A DNA stretch of 5,227 nucleotides from an uncultured Ruminococcus sp. (GTDB lineage Bacteria; Bacillota; Clostridia; Lachnospirales; Lachnospiraceae): contig USKR01000113.1 in NCBI GenBank assembly GCA_900555215.1, forward strand, positions 1 through 5,227, read 5' to 3'. The first letter of the stretch is position 1. Every line of letters begins with the position of its first letter. The notes under the pieces are model-generated. The model saw only the letters and a list, made by a program, of their open reading frames with translations. It made no database searches and was not told where the DNA came from. A program made the translations under genes and the position numbers. Below are positions 1 through 5,227 of the stretch, in pieces.

Positions 1-459
1 TATCATATACCGGACGATGTCATGCAGTACATTGCAAACAACATTAAATCCAACATCCGTGAGCTGGAGGGATCACTGAACAAACTGATCGCACTCTCAA
101 ACCTTGAGAATAAACCTATCGATATCCCTCTTGCGGCGGAAGCACTGAAAGATATGATATCCCCTGATGACAACCGGGTTGTCACGCCGGAACTTATCCT
201 TGATATCGTATTTAATATACCGATTTCTGATCTGAAAGGTAAAAAAAGGAATGCAGAGATCGTTCTTCCGCGCCAGATCGTAATGTATCTCTGCCGCGTT
301 ATGACAGATACGTCCCTTAAAGCGATCGGAGCTTTCCTCGGAGGTAAAGATCATGCGTCCGTGACTCACGGAATCAAAAAGATCGAGGCAGAGATTAAGA
401 CAGATGAAGCTCTTCATAATACAGTTAATATTATTATGAAGAAGATAAATCCACTCTAA
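1..459 (+). CDS. dnaA: Chromosomal replication initiator DnaA, C-terminal part (5' truncated by window edge)
   Basis: DnaA is the AAA+ ATPase that binds DnaA boxes at oriC, opens the duplex and recruits the helicase. The frame is open from base 1 and gives 152 residues before TAA; the normal protein is about 450, so roughly the first two thirds lie outside the window. Visible residues 1-30 are the end of the AAA+ domain, with the sensor-II motif NIRELEG (Arg20 here is the expected ATP-sensing arginine). The segment LPRQIVMYLCR and the domain IV signature GGKDHASVTHGIKKIE (about residues 114-129) form the DNA-binding helix-turn-helix. The family signature is usually DHTTVxHA, so DHASVTHG is a variant, and the position matching E. 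coli Arg399 reads alanine (see findings). The gene is followed directly by the origin spacer and dnaN, as expected. Identity is essentially certain. The internal ATG at 22 is not the start. Confidence 0.98.
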   Translation, partial: YHIPDDVMQYIANNIKSNIRELEGSLNKLIALSNLENKPIDIPLAAEALKDMISPDDNRVVTPELILDIVFNIPISDLKGKKRNAEIVLPRQIVMYLCRVMTDTSLKAIGAFLGGKDHASVTHGIKKIEAEIKTDEALHNTVNIIMKKINPL

Positions 460-460
460 T

Positions 461-492
461 TGTAGATAACTATGTGGAAGACCTGTGGAATA
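461..492 (-). promoter_or_regulatory. Cluster of three reverse-oriented DnaA-box-like 9-mers
   Basis: Three TGTNGA-type 9-mers start at 461 (TGTAGATAA), 473 (TGTGGAAGA) and 484 (TGTGGAATA). Against the reverse box TGTGNATAA they have one, two and two mismatches. The last two keep the TNCACA core when read on the minus strand. Their starts are 12 and 11 bases apart, about one helical turn, so DnaA bound to them would sit on one DNA face. They begin one base after the dnaA stop codon. Individually these are weak matches; the regular spacing and shared orientation are the main support. Confidence 0.5.
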
Positions 493-586
493 TGGTGAAA
501 ATAACAGAGAATAAAAATAATGCGCGTTTAAAGAGCAGCAATTTTCCCCACGCTATCTTCACTCTTTCCAAAAGCATCCAACAGAG

Positions 587-595
587 TTATTCAAA
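587..595 (+). promoter_or_regulatory. Degenerate DnaA box
   Basis: TTATTCAAA differs from TTATNCACA only at the eighth position. It lies in the same orientation as the perfect box 52 bases downstream. A 9-mer with one mismatch can occur by chance, so support comes mainly from its place in the dnaA-dnaN gap. Confidence 0.45.
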
Positions 596-638
596 GGGAC
601 AACCCCTGATTTTAACGGGCTTTGAGGCAGTTATTAAC

Positions 639-647
639 TTATTCACA
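639..647 (+). promoter_or_regulatory. Perfect-consensus DnaA box
   Basis: TTATTCACA matches the DnaA box consensus TTATNCACA at every position and is the only perfect copy seen in the intergenic region. It is followed by a GC-rich run (648-652), TAATAAGAC (653-661) and the AT-rich tract. It also forms the left arm of an inverted repeat, CTTATT (638-643) with AATAAG (654-659), separated by 10 bases. Its position suggests it anchors the DnaA filament at the unwinding site. Confidence 0.75.
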
Positions 648-697
648 GCCCCTAATAAGACGGATGCGGAATTGATTTTATATCAAAATACATATAA
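648..697 (+). other. Candidate origin unwinding element (GC-rich run, trio-like repeat, AT-rich tract)
   Basis: Immediately after the perfect DnaA box come GCCCC (648-652), then TAA TAA GAC (653-661), and after a short mixed stretch an AT-rich tract at 671-697 with only three G/C in 27 bases. The tract contains the small inverted repeat TTGAT/ATCAA (672-686, loop TTTAT). In Bacillus subtilis the basal unwinding system is a DnaA box, a GC-rich spacer, then DnaA-trios with a conserved central A next to AT-rich DNA; the layout here is similar. That this is where the duplex opens is inference, and the trio match is short and imperfect. Confidence 0.45.
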
Positions 698-712
698 GCG
701 CCTCCGGATAGA

Positions 713-721
713 TTTTCCACA
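713..721 (+). promoter_or_regulatory. Degenerate DnaA box upstream of dnaN
   Basis: TTTTCCACA has one mismatch (third position) to TTATNCACA and retains the TNCACA core. It is the last box before dnaN, 77 bases from the dnaN start codon. Its location would allow DnaA binding to influence any dnaN promoter here, but I see no convincing promoter, so a regulatory role is speculative. Confidence 0.5.
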
Positions 722-782
722 CACCATGAAATATCTGTATGGTGACTTCACAACTCTGCCTTATACAACGGCAGCAAAAAGG

Positions 783-789
783 AAAGGAG
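783..789 (+). promoter_or_regulatory. Ribosome binding site that fixes the dnaN start
   Basis: AAAGGAG lies nine bases before the ATG at 799. It decides the dnaN start. The in-frame ATG at 739 would add 20 residues with no homology to DnaN N-termini, and it has no Shine-Dalgarno sequence. Confidence 0.85.
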
Positions 790-798
790 TTATATCAC

Positions 799-1908
799 AT
801 GAAGATCATATGTACTAAATCAAACCTGTCAAAAGGTGTCAGCATTGTATCAAAAGCTGTTCCGTCAAAAACGACAATGCCTATACTTGAGTGTATCCTG
901 ATCGATGCATCCACGGATATAATTAAGCTTACCGCAAATGATATGGAGCTTGGCATCGAAACTTCGATAGATGGGGAAATCATAGAAAGAGGTATCATCG
1001 CGCTGAATGCCAGGATATTCTCAGAAATCGTAAGAAAACTTCCGGACAGCGAAATAGTGATCGAAACGCAGGGAGAGAGCCAGGCACTGATCACATGTGA
1101 GAAGGCAAAGTTCAATATTGCGGCTCAGCCCGGAGATGATTTTTCTTATCTTCCGGCAGTAGAAAAAGATGATTTTATCACTGTATCCGAGTTTACCCTG
1201 AAAGAAGTGATCCGTCAGACGATATTCTCTATTGCAGACAGCGATACGAATAAGATGATGACAGGAGAGCTTTTCGAGATTGATGATAATATACTGAAAG
1301 TTGTTTCCCTCGACGGGCACAGGATTTCTATCCGAAAGATAGAACTGAAGGATTCTTACTCTCCGAAAAAAGTAATCGTACCGGGAAAAACTCTCCAGGA
1401 GATCAGCAAGATCATCGGAGGAGAGGCGGAAGCCGAAGTGGATATTTCGTTTACAAAAAATCATATTGTATTTGAATTTGACAGAACAGTAGTTGTGTCA
1501 AGGCTGATCGAAGGTGAATATTTCAGGATCGATCAGATGCTTTCAAGTGACTATGAGACAAAAGTAAGGATAAATAAGAGGGAGCTCCTTGACTGTATAG
1601 ACCGAGCCACTCTCCTCATCAAAGAGGGGGATAAGAAGCCGATCATCATTGATATCAGGGATGAGTCTATGGAATTTAAGATCAAATCCCAGATCGGATC
1701 CATGGATGAAGAAATTATCTGCGTGAAAGAAGGAAAGGATCTTCTGATCGGATTTAATCCGAAATTCCTGATCGATGCGCTGCGTGTTATTGACGATGAA
1801 GAAGTAGACCTCTATTTCATGAACGCAAAGGCGCCTTGCTTTATCAAGGATGAGGAGCAGAGCTATGTTTATCTGATCCTTCCTGTAAACTTTAATGCAG
1901 CAGTATAA
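799..1908 (+). CDS. dnaN: DNA polymerase III beta subunit (sliding clamp)
   Basis: DnaN forms the ring-shaped dimer that encircles DNA and tethers DNA polymerase III and many repair proteins to the template. The 369-residue product has the usual bacterial clamp length. It begins MKIICTKSNLSKG and has three repeated clamp domains, at about residues 1-120, 125-245 and 250-369. Recognisable signatures are the N-terminal KAVPSKTTMPILECILI, LSLDGHR-like VSLDGHRISIRK in the middle domain, SRLIEGEYFRIDQML, and the C-terminal YLILPVNF, which contributes to the partner-binding pocket. The start is set by AAAGGAG nine bases upstream of ATG. The stop is 12 bases before the next gene, so dnaN and yaaA are surely co-transcribed. 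No frameshift or missing region is seen. Identity is certain from sequence and context. Confidence 0.98.
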   Translation: MKIICTKSNLSKGVSIVSKAVPSKTTMPILECILIDASTDIIKLTANDMELGIETSIDGEIIERGIIALNARIFSEIVRKLPDSEIVIETQGESQALITCEKAKFNIAAQPGDDFSYLPAVEKDDFITVSEFTLKEVIRQTIFSIADSDTNKMMTGELFEIDDNILKVVSLDGHRISIRKIELKDSYSPKKVIVPGKTLQEISKIIGGEAEAEVDISFTKNHIVFEFDRTVVVSRLIEGEYFRIDQMLSSDYETKVRINKRELLDCIDRATLLIKEGDKKPIIIDIRDESMEFKIKSQIGSMDEEIICVKEGKDLLIGFNPKFLIDALRVIDDEEVDLYFMNAKAPCFIKDEEQSYVYLILPVNFNAAV

Positions 1909-1909
1909 A

Positions 1910-1914
1910 AGGAG
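1910..1914 (+). promoter_or_regulatory. Ribosome binding site of the S4-domain gene
   Basis: AGGAG starts two bases after the dnaN stop codon and lies six bases before the ATG at 1921. It confirms the start of this small gene and its tight coupling to dnaN. Confidence 0.8.
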
Positions 1915-1920
1915 ATAAAA

Positions 1921-2133
1921 ATGGAACGTTTTCAGTTAAGAGCCGGAGAAGATTTCATCCGGCTCGGACAGGTTTTAAAAGCAGTTGGAATGGTTGATAC
2001 AGGCGCTGGGGCAAAGGAAGTTATTCAGGAAGGTCTGGTCAGTGTAAACGGCGAGAAAGAGACAAGAAGAGGAAAAAAACTTCACAGCGGCGATATCGTC
2101 TCTTATAACGGAAAAGAGCTCCAGATCGGATAA
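1921..2133 (+). CDS. yaaA: S4-domain RNA-binding protein of the YaaA/RlbA family
   Basis: This 70-residue protein is almost entirely one S4 RNA-binding domain. The S4 core runs from about residue 12 to 64: FIRLGQVLKAVGMVDTG, then AKEVIQEGLVSVNGE and TRRGKKLHSGDIV, the pattern shared with ribosomal protein S4 and the B. subtilis YaaA (RlbA) family. The family is encoded between dnaN and recF in many Firmicutes, exactly as here. The B. subtilis member has been linked to ribosomes or 50S assembly, but the exact role is not settled; nothing in this sequence adds a catalytic domain. The basic stretch TRRGKK (48-53) suits RNA binding. It is joined to dnaN by a 12-base gap with an AGGAG site. It should not be confused with the unrelated peroxide-stress protein YaaA of E. 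coli. Confidence 0.92.
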   Translation: MERFQLRAGEDFIRLGQVLKAVGMVDTGAGAKEVIQEGLVSVNGEKETRRGKKLHSGDIVSYNGKELQIG

Positions 2134-2137
2134 TCGG

Positions 2138-2166
2138 TTGAAAAAGAGTCGAAAAAAGTGTAAAAT
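2138..2166 (+). promoter_or_regulatory. Probable sigma-A promoter for recF-gyrB
   Basis: TTGAAA (2138-2143) and TAAAAT (2161-2166) each match five of six bases of the -35 and -10 consensus, and the spacer is exactly 17 bases. It lies in the 51-base gap between yaaA and recF. A start about seven bases downstream of the -10 (around 2172-2175) would leave only about 10-13 bases of leader before the recF ATG. The elements are good by eye; activity is inferred. Confidence 0.6.
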
Positions 2167-2184
2167 AGATTAGATGGGAAAGTT

Positions 2185-5219
<3,035 letters not shown>

Positions 5220-5227
5220 CAATTTAC

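Larger units (their letters stand above)
460..798. other. dnaA-dnaN intergenic region, probable part of oriC
   Basis: This 339-base gap between dnaA and dnaN is where many Firmicutes carry the downstream half of a bipartite oriC. It contains one perfect TTATNCACA DnaA box, two with one mismatch in the same orientation (587-595, 713-721), one with one mismatch in the opposite orientation (461-469), several weaker ones, and an AT-rich tract at 671-697. No GATC tetranucleotide is seen in it, although the flanking genes have many. No hairpin followed by a T run was found, so there is no clear terminator after dnaA. One frame stays open across it (429-818), but it lacks a ribosome site and overlaps dnaN, so I treat the region as non-coding. 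A second cluster of boxes upstream of dnaA would be expected but lies outside the window. Confidence 0.8.

Noticed and set aside
672..698. dnaN promoter TTGATT with TATAAG
   Set aside because: The spacer is only 15 bases and the elements lie in an AT-rich tract where such matches arise easily. A second pair (TTTCCA 714-719, TATGGT 738-743, 18-base spacer) is equally weak.
739..798. A 20-residue N-terminal extension of DnaN from the ATG at 739
   Set aside because: There is no Shine-Dalgarno before 739, the extra residues do not resemble DnaN, and AAAGGAG sits correctly before the ATG at 799, where the family N-terminus begins.
474..818. 114-codon GTG-start frame over the dnaA-dnaN gap as a real gene
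   Set aside because: It has no ribosome site, overlaps the well-supported dnaN start, contains the DnaA boxes and shows no recognisable domain.

Overview
This window is a conserved replication-initiation locus of a low-to-moderate-GC Gram-positive bacterium. In order it holds the 3' end of dnaA, an intergenic oriC half, dnaN, a small S4-domain gene (yaaA/rlbA), recF and gyrB, all on the + strand. The order dnaA-dnaN-yaaA-recF-gyrB is the classic Firmicutes origin arrangement. The protein wording points to Clostridia, most likely Lachnospiraceae: the DnaN segment SRLIEGEYFRIDQMLSS, the GyrB segment [17 protein letters not shown], and strong AGGAG ribosome sites. The family assignment comes from recalled family sequences, not from a search.

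Layout: 1-459 is the C-terminal part of DnaA (end of the AAA+ domain plus the DNA-binding domain IV). Positions 460-798 are non-coding and hold DnaA-box-like 9-mers. Three tightly spaced reverse-oriented ones lie just after dnaA, and three forward ones lie further on, including one perfect TTATTCACA at 639-647. That box is followed by a short GC-rich run, TAATAAGAC, and a very AT-rich stretch, which resembles a bacterial origin unwinding layout. Then come dnaN (799-1908), the 70-residue S4 protein (1921-2133), a 51-base gap with a good sigma-A type promoter (2138-2166), recF (2185-3273) and gyrB (3285-5219). The last 8 bases are probably the start of the spacer before gyrA, which is not visible.

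The genes fit together. DnaA opens the origin, DnaN is the sliding clamp loaded at the forks, RecF acts at gapped or stalled forks, GyrB is the ATPase subunit of gyrase that relieves positive supercoils, and the small S4 protein is a probable RNA/ribosome-binding protein. All genes look intact and ordinary apart from the edge truncation of dnaA.

I do not see a new system here. The points most worth a second look are substitutions at DNA-contact positions of DnaA domain IV (notably alanine where E. coli has Arg399 and Thr435), the divergent arrangement of mostly degenerate DnaA boxes, the possible unwinding element, and the promoter that could uncouple recF-gyrB from dnaN with a nearly leaderless mRNA.
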